A stretch of 64,000 bases of DNA from Candidatus Poribacteria bacterium. Lineage in GTDB: Bacteria; Poribacteria; WGA-4E; UBA9662. A program made the translations under genes and the position numbers. The notes beneath the pieces are model-generated. The model had not been told where the DNA came from, made no database searches, and worked only from the letters and a program-made list of their open reading frames with translations. Location of the stretch: assembly GCA_030748495.1 (NCBI GenBank), contig JASMLX010000003.1:37557-101556 (forward strand), given 5' to 3'. Shown here piece after piece: positions 7,130-15,747 of the stretch (positions are counted from its first letter, which is position 1; the number at the start of each line of letters is the position of its first letter).

Positions 7130-8671
7130 CTATTTTTGAATCGCTGTCAGTAGGCCCGGTGCAATTTCAATTGTCATTCTATCCCTGGCAGTTTCAAAAG
7201 CTTTCAGCCCTGCCTTTTGATAATCAAGATGAATCCCCTTGATGTCTGATGCTCCCTGCTGGTGTATCTCCTGCCCTGTTTTCATCTCAGTTACTGAAAC
7301 GGTTAAATCGACATAAGCTGTGTACTGTCCAAAAACCTCGCTTCCAGATCTGGATTCGGCCTGGAGTTGGATCATAAAGTCAGCCTTCGTTAAATTATCG
7401 GTGAAGGTAAATCCGACCGAAGATAACAGTTTCTTCAGTTCTGGCACAATGTAAGCGGGGGAAAGCGTTTGACCTAGATTCGATTCTTGTGCCTCGATGT
7501 AAATTGACGGACCGGAGACTTGCAAGATGAACCGGGCCGTCGGTATTGGCAGATTCTCAATCAGTCGGCGCAAGTAATTCGAGGTAATCTGATCCGATCC
7601 AACCAGTGCTACTAGATCCGGTTTCGCCACGATGATCTGGATCTTCTCCATTGTTGTTACTTTACTCAGTCTACTAATCGCCATTCCGGTTTCATTCGTT
7701 GTAACCATCGGTATCATATCTCCACTTCCCTTGACGAAAGTGAAACTGACCGGCAATTGTACGAGCGGTGTCGATGCACCGACGCTGGTTTGCACCCTTA
7801 ATTCGACTGAAACCGCTTGCCCAAACTTAACGGGTATCTCCGCCTGCTTAGACTGAACTGACATCTGTCCAACGGCTGCTTGCAATTCGGTATAGATCCT
7901 ATTTTGCAGTTGGATTTCTGAACCATCATTCAGGCTAACCGTCAGAGGTTGTGTTAAATAATTTTGTATCGGTAATAAAGCTTGTAAGTAAAGTGACAAC
8001 AAACTTGTTAATTGTTCACTTTCCGTATTACCGGTCGCAGTTTGATATAGATCTAGTGCTAGACCTGCTGCATTGACGACTTTCTCAGCTTGACGGTTAG
8101 CATAATCGAGTTTATTGAGGCGGCAGTAGATCCAATAATATTGGTTGTCGTCCCAAGTACCCACTGTATCTACGCCTTCCAGTTCTACCTGGGTAGTAGA
8201 GCGAATCTCCTCCTCTACTTCCTGGGTTAACATTCCCGATTTTTCAACTGCGGTGCTGACCAGTTCGCTGGCCACAGAAACCGCAATCTCTGAAGCGACC
8301 TCAGCTAAAGCGCGATTTTTGGCTTGTTGTGCGTAGTTGGGCAATGTTCTATCTGCCCGACCAATACCAATATAGTACGCACTATCAATGGGCCGAACTC
8401 GTGCCCAATCGGGCATCGGTGCTACTGCCGTCTTTTTGGAAATACGTGGCTGTGGTGTTGTCTGATTAGCAGGTTTAGATGGTTGCTGAACTGGTTGCTG
8501 ATTCCCGTTTTCTAGTTCGGTAACCTCCTGCTGACCTCTTTGCCGAGTTAGTTGTCGTTGCTGATCCAAATCCACACTCGATTCCGTTTGGGCCGGTTGC
8601 TTAGTACTGCAGCCTATCGCCACTAAAAGAAAAATCGAAATAAATCGAATCAATTGATTAGGTTTGTACAT
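7130..8671 (-). CDS. LPP20-family lipoprotein
   Basis: A 513-residue outer-envelope lipoprotein. The signal peptide ends in a lipobox with Cys21 (A-I-G-C). After a Gln/Pro-rich linker, residues about 78-215 carry an LPP20-type domain (P-D-W-A-R, G-I-G-R-A-D, then a helix A-L-A-E-V-A-S-E-I). Residues about 255-350 look like an Ig-like (Big_1-type) domain. The C-terminal third resembles a domain found in CsgG-associated proteins. It is the last gene of a minus-strand operon, 27 bases after the CsgG-like gene, and probably acts in a common envelope or secretion complex. Exact function is unknown. Confidence 0.75.
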   Translation of the reverse strand: MYKPNQLIRFISIFLLVAIGCSTKQPAQTESSVDLDQQRQLTRQRGQQEVTELENGNQQPVQQPSKPANQTTPQPRISKKTAVAPMPDWARVRPIDSAYYIGIGRADRTLPNYAQQAKNRALAEVASEIAVSVASELVSTAVEKSGMLTQEVEEEIRSTTQVELEGVDTVGTWDDNQYYWIYCRLNKLDYANRQAEKVVNAAGLALDLYQTATGNTESEQLTSLLSLYLQALLPIQNYLTQPLTVSLNDGSEIQLQNRIYTELQAAVGQMSVQSKQAEIPVKFGQAVSVELRVQTSVGASTPLVQLPVSFTFVKGSGDMIPMVTTNETGMAISRLSKVTTMEKIQIIVAKPDLVALVGSDQITSNYLRRLIENLPIPTARFILQVSGPSIYIEAQESNLGQTLSPAYIVPELKKLLSSVGFTFTDNLTKADFMIQLQAESRSGSEVFGQYTAYVDLTVSVTEMKTGQEIHQQGASDIKGIHLDYQKAGLKAFETARDRMTIEIAPGLLTAIQK

Positions 8672-8698
8672 TATCGACTCCTGTGCCAGTAATCTCGA

Positions 8699-10588
8699 TC
8701 AGCGCCGAACTAAACCGGGGAAAGATGATGATGGACCGCCAGGTAAGGTGAAATCAAATTCGCCAGTGATACCGATGCTAACGGTGGCTGGTATTCTGAC
8801 GTCCGGATAGGGAACCAAGTTACGAGCAATCAGCCTCCTTTCGGTAGTTTCTTTTCCCTCTTCGTCTGTTTCTCCTGTTCCAACTCGATATTCCCATTGA
8901 GAGAACCGAAGTGTGTGATAGTCCGCATCCGCCCAAAGCACCAATTTCCCCAGTTTGAGCCGGGCACTAAGTTTACCCAATACGAAAAACGAATATGCCG
9001 TTAATTGGTCATCTTTGCCTTGGCTCAAGGTTTTGACGATATTAGTCGGGATCTGTTGCGTACTACGTCCAATACCAAAACCTATACCCGGTGTTAGGTA
9101 CAAGATTTCGGGCAAGATTCCAATATTCTGGCTTAAGCTCAAGTCTGCACTCACGGCTCCTAAATCCTGCTCACCAAAATTGTAGAGTTTGAAATCTAAT
9201 CCAGTCGAGACTTTCCTAACAGGACTTTTAAAGTAGGTCGAAATCTGTAGAACTGAGCTAAACTGTGGCAATTCAGCCTTATCTGTATAATCAACGGTGG
9301 CGATCTCCTTGCCATAGGTTTCTCGATACTGGTTTCTAACAATAGGCGAAACCGTACCTTTCCAGGTATCAAGTTCAAATCGGCTTTCTGTACGATTAAC
9401 ATCACCTTCAATATTAAATAGACCGTAACCGATTGATAGCCCTGCCCAGCCACCGAACGGCGTCGTTTCTTTCAACTTCATTCCTTCTCGAATAAAATAA
9501 CGGCCCTTGACAATTTTCCCTCTGGCAAAAGTCGGTTGGACCTCCGTAATAATCACGGTGCCGATAGGCTTGAATCGGGTCGCGTACACTTCACCGGACT
9601 TAGGGTCGATAATGTCCTTTTGCTGCTTCATTACGTTGAAGGTTGAGCCCTTGGTTAGTCCTAAGTCCGCACCTGCGTTGACGGTGACCCGGCCAAAGAA
9701 TTTATCCAAGATCCTGGCTTCGATCTTGACCCTATCTTTGGTTTCACGAATGATGTTGCCCACTACCACTTGACTGAAATCGCCAAATAATCGACCTTGA
9801 GCCGTATTGGATTCGGTGGAGACAATTTTCAGCCTGCCAATATCTCCTGTATTACTATTGATCTCGACCTTATCGGGACTAAGGTCGCTTTGGTGTTTAA
9901 GGTCATGAACGACGAAGTTCATGCCAACTTTGACCCCAGAATCTCGCCCACGTGGAATCGTAACCGTTGAACGTTCCAGATCCTTGATGAAAGTTTGAAT
10001 GGCAAAGTGCTGTTCAAACTCTGCAACGACAGATTCGGCCAGCGAATCAAGCGCATGGGTAAAAGCGGCTTCTGAGTTTTCGCCTCTTCCAGAAGCAGAG
10101 GCCTCAGCAGATTCACCGTAGTGGCTACTCTCCACCTCCAGCATCCGAATCGTTACGCTAACAGTAGCTTGGTAATAAGCCTTTTCTTTGACTTTGCCAT
10201 CATCGTTGTATTTGGGGGGATAGTGTTCGACTGTATTACCCGTAAAGTTGCCGACAATAAACTTTTGCACCCCAGCCAGTTTTCCGACTTCCACAACTGT
10301 ACTGTCGTCGATAATACCAGACAGTTGCAGATTCTGTTCCTCGATAGTCCGTTTTAGATTGGCTCGATCAACCACATTAAAACGTTGGGAGTTGATAATC
10401 CGAGTAGTAATCTTACCGGTAAGCATCTCTTGAAATCCATCGGCGTTGTACCCTTGCCAACCGTCAAAGGGCAGCACTGAGACATTCTCTTTGTTGTAGA
10501 TTTGTCCCAAGCTATCCAGTGAGTACAGCATTATCAGGAGAAAGATTGCGTGAAAGATGCAGATCTTTGTTTGAACCGATTGCAACAT
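8699..10588 (-). CDS. CsgG-like outer-membrane-associated protein
   Basis: A 629-residue exported protein with an N-terminal hydrophobic signal sequence (about 8-28). Residues about 30-200 match the CsgG fold: V-S-V-L-P-F-D, then N-V-V-D-R-A-N-L-K, then E-V-G-K-L-A-G-V-Q-K-F-I-V-G. CsgG is the curli secretion channel, and many distant CsgG-like proteins have other envelope roles. The remaining 430 residues contain two repeated G-x-x-F-x-V segments and a beta-rich C-terminus that could be a small barrel. No curlin subunit genes are visible nearby, so curli export should not be assumed. It sits between the 97-residue protein and the LPP20 lipoprotein. Confidence 0.75.
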   Translation of the reverse strand: MLQSVQTKICIFHAIFLLIMLYSLDSLGQIYNKENVSVLPFDGWQGYNADGFQEMLTGKITTRIINSQRFNVVDRANLKRTIEEQNLQLSGIIDDSTVVEVGKLAGVQKFIVGNFTGNTVEHYPPKYNDDGKVKEKAYYQATVSVTIRMLEVESSHYGESAEASASGRGENSEAAFTHALDSLAESVVAEFEQHFAIQTFIKDLERSTVTIPRGRDSGVKVGMNFVVHDLKHQSDLSPDKVEINSNTGDIGRLKIVSTESNTAQGRLFGDFSQVVVGNIIRETKDRVKIEARILDKFFGRVTVNAGADLGLTKGSTFNVMKQQKDIIDPKSGEVYATRFKPIGTVIITEVQPTFARGKIVKGRYFIREGMKLKETTPFGGWAGLSIGYGLFNIEGDVNRTESRFELDTWKGTVSPIVRNQYRETYGKEIATVDYTDKAELPQFSSVLQISTYFKSPVRKVSTGLDFKLYNFGEQDLGAVSADLSLSQNIGILPEILYLTPGIGFGIGRSTQQIPTNIVKTLSQGKDDQLTAYSFFVLGKLSARLKLGKLVLWADADYHTLRFSQWEYRVGTGETDEEGKETTERRLIARNLVPYPDVRIPATVSIGITGEFDFTLPGGPSSSFPGLVRR

Positions 10589-10603
10589 TGGCTAAACCTC
10601 TGG

Positions 10604-10897
10604 TTATTCCCCAGATTCAGATACAGGATCAGATATGTCAACTGACCTTTCTACGGATTCTAGCGCCGGGATTTTTTCAAACTTCGTCTCTGGTTCGAAG
10701 ATCTCATCGTCAATGCTCATACCAAAAGCTTCTAATATCTGTGGCTCCAAGTAGCCGAGTTGAGGTACCAGATAGTGTTTGATCTGTTCCGTTGTCATAG
10801 ATCTAATAATCTGTTCAGCCTCCTCCTTACTTTGCGCGCTGACACTTTCGATCAAACCGTCGACCGCCAGGGTAAATGCAACCTTAAACTGTTTCAT
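10604..10897 (-). CDS. small acidic protein of the CsgG/LPP20 operon
   Basis: A 97-residue protein with no signal peptide. The first 35 residues alternate hydrophobic strands with a helix (F-T-L-A-V-D-G-L-I-E-S-V-S-A then Q-S-K-E-E-A-E-Q-I-I). The C-terminal half is acidic and probably disordered. The Shine-Dalgarno reads GGAG on the minus strand just before the ATG. It is the first gene of the three-gene envelope operon, 15 bases ahead of the CsgG-like gene. I do not recognise the family. Confidence 0.6.
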   Translation of the reverse strand: MKQFKVAFTLAVDGLIESVSAQSKEEAEQIIRSMTTEQIKHYLVPQLGYLEPQILEAFGMSIDDEIFEPETKFEKIPALESVERSVDISDPVSESGE

Positions 10898-11426
10898 CTC
10901 TCGACTCCTTTTAGTTATTGCTTAGTGATCTATGCGATGGGCGAACTCTCTATCTAACTGCTTAACCTCTCTGAAAAATCAAAGAGGTTACTGCTGTATT
11001 ATGACTTGTAGTACTATCAGTATAAATGAATTGACTAGTTAAATCCAGATGATAAATAATACCATTATCGTAGCCGACAAGGTAGATTTCCCTTTCTTGA
11101 TCTGTACTAAAAGAGGCCATACGGGTACAGTGCTAAGCTGCTAGATCGAAATCGGCAAATGAAGTTTGATTAGTCTTTATCTAAGACGTTGCAAAAGTCA
11201 AAAGTGTAATATAAACTAATCCAAGTTGCTATCTACTCTAAAGAAACCGATCTTTGGCCAGTGGAATTCGGAAGTTCTTACTTTTGTTCGCTGTTACGGA
11301 TGTGGGTTCAACAAAACTCGGTTTCTGACCCACCTACTACTTTGGGGCACAACTTGAGTTAAACCAGTTGCCCGATTCTATCAGTTATTTTTATAGTAAC
11401 CATCGACAAGATACGGAGGTTAGAAA
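10898..11426. other. intergenic region between divergent operons
   Basis: No gene is seen. It holds a perfect 8-bp inverted repeat (TAACCTCT at 10963-10970 with AGAGGTTA at 10983-10990) without a U-tract. This could be an operator or RNA stem for the minus-strand envelope operon. It also holds the short inverted-repeat element described separately at 11242-11326. Confidence 0.5.
11242..11326. repeat. short inverted-repeat element (MITE-like), copy 1
   Basis: An 85-bp unit is bounded by AGAAACCGATCTTT (11242-11255) and AAAACTCGGTTTCT (11313-11326), which are inverted copies with 12 of 14 positions matching. The right end is shared with the ends of a second element at 38404-38647, and both have an AACCCAC-type segment just inside. 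This suggests a small dispersed non-autonomous element. No transposase with these ends was identified. Confidence 0.4.
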
Positions 11427-13697
11427 TTGGTTCTAGTCAAACGACACAAGCCACAAGCCACAATTGTGCTAGCAAATGAACCCAGCGAACAAGCTCAAGA
11501 AGCTGCTTGTATTCTTCAGGACTATATCGAAAAAATTAGTGATGCACATATTGAAATAAAAAAAGAATCGGAGAATATCTCTGGAAACACTATTCTGGTG
11601 GGCCACAATCAGAAGGTCAAGGACTTGAGTATAGAAGTACCTTCTGGCTCTACTTTCCAATTGAATGAGGAAGGTTTTGTTATCAAAACAGCTGGAAACA
11701 GCCTGATCTTAGTGGGTAACGAAGACGGCGAATATCGTGGAACTATTTATGCCGTTTACACTTTTCTCGAGGAATTAGGATGTCGTTGGTTCTTTCCGGG
11801 AGAATTTGGCGAAGTCATACCTGAAATAGATACCATTTCAGTCCGTGCTATGGATTGTATAGAACACCCGAGTTTCCGTATCCGGAATATCTGGTATTCG
11901 GGATGGGCGCCAACGACCGATCAAGATCATCAAGACTTTCGTCTATGGCGTGACCGCAACAAATTAAATACATTATCTTTGAGTATCCCGGGAGATGGGA
12001 GTATTCGTCGATTGGTTCCAGCTAAGGAATATTTTGAGAACTCTCCCCATTTGTTTGCTCTCAATAAAGATGGAGATCGGCGTAGCGATATGCTGTGTCT
12101 CTCCGAACCAGAAACGGTTAATATTGCGGTTAAGACAATCAAAGATACATTCCGAGATAATCCAGATACCCTGAGTTTTGGCTTTGCCCCGCCAGATGGG
12201 TTCCCAATGTGCTATTGTCAGCACTGTCAAGATAGCATTCCCGAATTTAACCACAAAGGTTATGGAGATCCTAGCCTAAGTGATCTTTGGTTTCGTTTTG
12301 CTAACTGTATTGCCAAGGGGGTCTATGAGGAATTTCCGGATCGATGGGTGCTTACTAACGGTTATGCCAATCGTGTGCGTTTACCCGAAGGGATTGCAGA
12401 ATTCAGTCCAAACTTGGGTATTCAATCCGCAATTATTGCTGCGTGTACCCTTCATCATGTGGGTGACCAAAGATGCTGGCAGCGTACACTTTACAAACAA
12501 TTGTTGGATCGGTGGACCGATACGCTCAACTGTGTGTTTATCTATGACTATGACCCGGGCAACTCTTTAGTCAATCTCCCCTTTCCAGCAATCCACAATT
12601 TGAAGCGTGATATGCCTTATTTTAGGAGTCGTGGCACTTGGGGATTCTGGACTGAGGGGACAAACTCATGGATGGTCACTCATCTGAATTATTACGTGCG
12701 TGCCAAATTGATGTGGGATACGGAAGCCGATGTCGAGGCTTTAGTACGCGATTATTGCCGGAAATTTTATGCTGATGCCGCTGGCGTGGTAGAGGAATAC
12801 ATCTGGACGCTCGAATCTGCTGTTGAGCAGACTACCTCACATCAGACTTGGGGAAGGCTAATGCAGTGGAAGACGATATTCCCTCCCGTTCAGCAAAAAT
12901 TAGATTATTTAATATCTCAAGCCGAAGAATTAGTTCAGGATTCTAGGTCCAGAGAGCGTGTCCAAGTCCTGAGATTAGTTCATAATCATATGAAAGCTTA
13001 TGTGAAGATGGAGCAATTTGTGGCGCAAGGACAATTTCAGGTAGGCCTGGAATGGGCTGATAAAATGATGGCCATTCGGGATGAAGTCAATATAATTAAG
13101 TCTGGCCTTCTTCCTCATACACCAGACTGGGCTCGTGATTTTAGAACTACTTTAGAGTGGCATAAAGAGATCTATCAAGATCTAGCTAACAAGGCTGGTG
13201 GCCAGGAAGGAAAATTGTTAACTTTGTTGCCCAGACAATGGGAGTTCAAGCTAGATCCGAAGGATATTGGCGTAATTTATCAATGGTACCTGGATGGCAG
13301 AGGTGAAGATTGGGCGACAATTGACACCACGTTAAATTGGGAAGGACAAGGGTATCAGGATCAACAGGGCTGGGGTTTTTGGGGTAAAGCTTGGTACCGA
13401 ACTGGATTCCACGTGCCTGCAGATGTGGAAGAAGGTAAATCAATATGGCTGACCATTGGGGCCGTTTATAACCGGGGTGTTTGGATTTGGTTAAACGGAA
13501 TGATGCAGCGATTTGAGAAGGATCGTCATTGGCGTTTAGGACATCACGATGTTCGAACACCGATTCATATTGACGTTACCGATCGGGTTCGATCAGGCGA
13601 AATCAATCATGTTGCTGTTCTGGTCAATACTACACCACCCGATCGAAATCCGCGTGGCGGAATTCATCGCCGATCTTTTCTGTGGACTCCCCGTTAG
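11427..13697 (+). CDS. DUF4838 domain-containing protein (glycoside-hydrolase-like)
   Basis: A 756-residue protein. Residues about 10-135 form an N-terminal domain like that of GH67 alpha-glucuronidases (A-T-I-V-L-A-N-E, then G-T-I-Y-A-V-Y-T-F-L-E-E-L-G-C-R-W-F). A DUF4838 barrel follows (about 150-460, with C-x-C-x-x-C near 266-271), and a C-terminal jelly-roll carbohydrate-binding-like domain spans about 600-756. The start is TTG at 11427, supported by GGAGGT 6 bases upstream; no in-frame ATG fits better. It has no signal peptide, so the site of action is probably cytoplasmic. Polysaccharide or glycoside breakdown is inferred from the fold. Confidence 0.8.
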   Translation: MVLVKRHKPQATIVLANEPSEQAQEAACILQDYIEKISDAHIEIKKESENISGNTILVGHNQKVKDLSIEVPSGSTFQLNEEGFVIKTAGNSLILVGNEDGEYRGTIYAVYTFLEELGCRWFFPGEFGEVIPEIDTISVRAMDCIEHPSFRIRNIWYSGWAPTTDQDHQDFRLWRDRNKLNTLSLSIPGDGSIRRLVPAKEYFENSPHLFALNKDGDRRSDMLCLSEPETVNIAVKTIKDTFRDNPDTLSFGFAPPDGFPMCYCQHCQDSIPEFNHKGYGDPSLSDLWFRFANCIAKGVYEEFPDRWVLTNGYANRVRLPEGIAEFSPNLGIQSAIIAACTLHHVGDQRCWQRTLYKQLLDRWTDTLNCVFIYDYDPGNSLVNLPFPAIHNLKRDMPYFRSRGTWGFWTEGTNSWMVTHLNYYVRAKLMWDTEADVEALVRDYCRKFYADAAGVVEEYIWTLESAVEQTTSHQTWGRLMQWKTIFPPVQQKLDYLISQAEELVQDSRSRERVQVLRLVHNHMKAYVKMEQFVAQGQFQVGLEWADKMMAIRDEVNIIKSGLLPHTPDWARDFRTTLEWHKEIYQDLANKAGGQEGKLLTLLPRQWEFKLDPKDIGVIYQWYLDGRGEDWATIDTTLNWEGQGYQDQQGWGFWGKAWYRTGFHVPADVEEGKSIWLTIGAVYNRGVWIWLNGMMQRFEKDRHWRLGHHDVRTPIHIDVTDRVRSGEINHVAVLVNTTPPDRNPRGGIHRRSFLWTPR

Positions 13698-13739
13698 ATT
13701 TTATCTTAACCTAGTCGCGGGAAAAAGGAGGTATGAGCC

Positions 13740-13937
13740 TTGCAACGGCTGCAAGATTTCGAGTTTTACGAACACAGTGAGTATATCCAATCCCCAAGAG
13801 CTTCAAGCATGTTGCCACACATAGAGATGGCACATAAGGTCTACGACAATTACACCTACGAGAGATCCTTACGTTGGGAATATGCAGAATTTCCTAACAG
13901 GCGGTTGGACAGCCCAAAAGCTATGGAAGTCGGATAG
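13740..13937 (+). CDS. short open frame after DUF4838 gene, probably a truncated gene
   Basis: A 65-codon frame starting at TTG with a strong Shine-Dalgarno AAGGAGG 8 bases upstream. The protein is polar and aromatic-rich (H-I-E-M-A-H-K-V-Y-D-N-Y-T-Y-E-R) and reads like the beginning of a longer enzyme. The good ribosome site with an abrupt end suggests the 5' remnant of a gene cut off by the rearrangements that brought in the neighbouring IS1 relic. I do not recognise the family. Confidence 0.35.
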   Translation: MQRLQDFEFYEHSEYIQSPRASSMLPHIEMAHKVYDNYTYERSLRWEYAEFPNRRLDSPKAMEVG

Positions 13938-14120
13938 GGAATGGAAGACGTGACAATAGTAATCCCCGGTAATCCTACTATGATTCCTAGAATTACCAAA
14001 AATTCAATACTAATCATCGAATAAAAACTGATGGATTTCTTGAGAAGTTATAAAAATTCGGTAAAACGTGTAAAAATTTAGGTAGTGCTAAATCATAGCT
14101 GATTTCCTGTCCAAATTATA

Positions 14121-14790
14121 TTCTCCGATCAACCACTAATGACTTCAAAATGATGTTCCCATTTCTTGGAAACAGAAGATGTCTTTCTGACAAATCTTCC
14201 TAATCTGGGTCGAATAATGTTGTTACCGCCTTCAATCTAACTGGTTTCACCGGTCCCTTTTTGGCCAATTCTATGTTTCTCCTTTGACCAACACTCCTAA
14301 CAATGCCAAGGCTCACTTCTAGATCGACAGATGCTGTCTTGAGATGCTATTTCTAGCACAAAGTAGTTGGCTGATACTTGGTCTCTTTGTCCTACATGCC
14401 AACCGACTAATTGCTGAGTTCTTCTACCGATTGCAGACCCAAGCCAGGCTGTGTTAGCTTTGGAATCTACCAAAGACCACCTTTCATCCAACTCTAAAAT
14501 ATCGTCCGGCCCAGAATCTATTAAGACTTGATCTGGAGAAAGATCCTCCAATTGTTTTTTTTAAATCCAGTTTATAACTGTTTGCGGAGCAAGGCCATAT
14601 ATTCTTAGCCAGCCGGTCAAAGAAGCTGTTTCCGGGTAGGTTTTTAGAATCGATTCTGTTTTCTCTTCCGTGTCAGGTGAAGAGTCTAGAAGCCTGTAGG
14701 CTTGACAATCTAAGCCATAAATCATCTGCTTTCCAGAAGCGGTAGTCCCATTTTGGACTCTATTTTGGCTCTGACGAGGAGGACAAATTT
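14121..14790 (-). pseudogene. IS1-family transposase relic
   Basis: Reading the minus strand gives an InsA-like zinc-finger and helix-turn-helix part (N-G-T-T-A-S-G-K-Q, then G-L-A-P-Q-T-V-I-N-W-I). The catalytic part follows (D-E-R-W-S-L-V-D-S-K-A-N, R-R-T-Q-Q-L-V-G-W-H) and then the typical C-terminus (K-G-T-G-E-T-S, L-G-R-F-V-R-K-T-S-S-V-S-K). In-frame stops break it at the InsA/InsB junction, which holds a run of eight A residues, at the C-terminus of the middle part and within the T-S-stop-I-E segment. The A-run sits where IS1 elements carry their slippery frameshift site. The element is dead. Confidence 0.75.
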
Positions 14791-14862
14791 TAGACTTTAT
14801 AAAAGAGTCTTATCAGCTATTTGGAGACCACCTAAAATTGTATAACAACGGGTAAATTGTCG

Positions 14863-14904
14863 GTTTCTAAGTGATACAACGGTATCATTTAGAAACTATT
14901 TTTC
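14863..14904 (+). terminator. long hairpin followed by T-run
   Basis: GTTTCTAAGTGATAC (14863-14877) pairs with GTATCATTTAGAAAC (14882-14896) over 15 positions with one G-U and a 4-base loop. TATTTTTC follows. It has the shape of an intrinsic terminator on the plus strand, although the stem is AT-rich. It could equally be the outer inverted repeat of the adjacent IS1 relic. Confidence 0.4.
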
Positions 14905-15026
14905 TGACACAGCTGTGTTGGCTATTTCTTGGTTAGCTATGCCTTTACCACTGGCAGAGGAATTACTACCTATAAGCCTAAATGCGAAAAGTAACCGTTA
15001 TTGCTAAAAATTAAGGACGATTATAA

Positions 15027-15681
15027 TTGAAGGGACCGATACCAAATAGTTATTTTGCTTTAAGCCTAGAGAATCTTAAATCTATGACCGATTTTAGGAC
15101 AGCAATTAAAATTGCTAATGATGTCGATAACGGACTTGATTACTTATAATTTATTAATCTTGATAAGATAAAGGTAACTGAAAGCGAGGTTAGATCTACT
15201 CTCGAAGATCTAAGCAACATATTGCACGATATAGCTGGAAAATGGCAGATATCCATCACCTGAAGCACACCGTAGACTGTTAGAACGGTTTAGAGAGGTA
15301 CCTGAAATGATACCTGAAGTAGTTGCTCTGGAAGACCGGACAAAAGACTACGATTATGTATACTAAATCTCTATTGCGGTGACTGAGGCAGATGCTAAAA
15401 CGGCTAATAATATAGTTACTATTGAAGATACTAAGCGGTTTGGCCAAGTAACAGTTAGTGATGAAGATGGCTATTCAGTCAGGTGGGAAAAGGATTGGGG
15501 TAATGATGTACCTTACCGATGTATCAAGGTGGATCGCTCTAGTCACTGGTACTTTACTAGACGAGGCCTATTCAAAGCTGTATATGATCTAACTGTGCGG
15601 GATCCAAAGAAAAGAAAACTGATTATGATCTGTGGCCGCCCTTCTCGTAGAAATAAATTGTCACACAAAGATATTTTTTGA
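15027..15681 (+). pseudogene. decayed gene of unknown family
   Basis: A coding trace starts at TTG 15027 behind AAGGA and runs to the stop at 15681. In one frame it reads through a TAA after G-L-D-Y-L. It then shifts frame near 15245, between H-D-I-A-G-K-W and R-Y-P-S-P-E-A, and meets another TAA at 15364-15366. The last 100 codons are uninterrupted (V-T-V-S-D-E-D-G-Y-S-V-R-W-E to the basic C-terminus). The protein would have been about 215 residues, polar and without signal or membrane segment. I do not recognise it. Confidence 0.4.
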
Positions 15682-15747
15682 AGTCCCTTTGATCAATCTT
15701 TCGGGACGCTCAACTTTCAACTATTGGTTATGACCGGTTATCGGATT

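Noticed and set aside
10963..10990. Inverted repeat TAACCTCT/AGAGGTTA as a terminator
   Set aside because: No T-run on either strand; left as a possible operator only.
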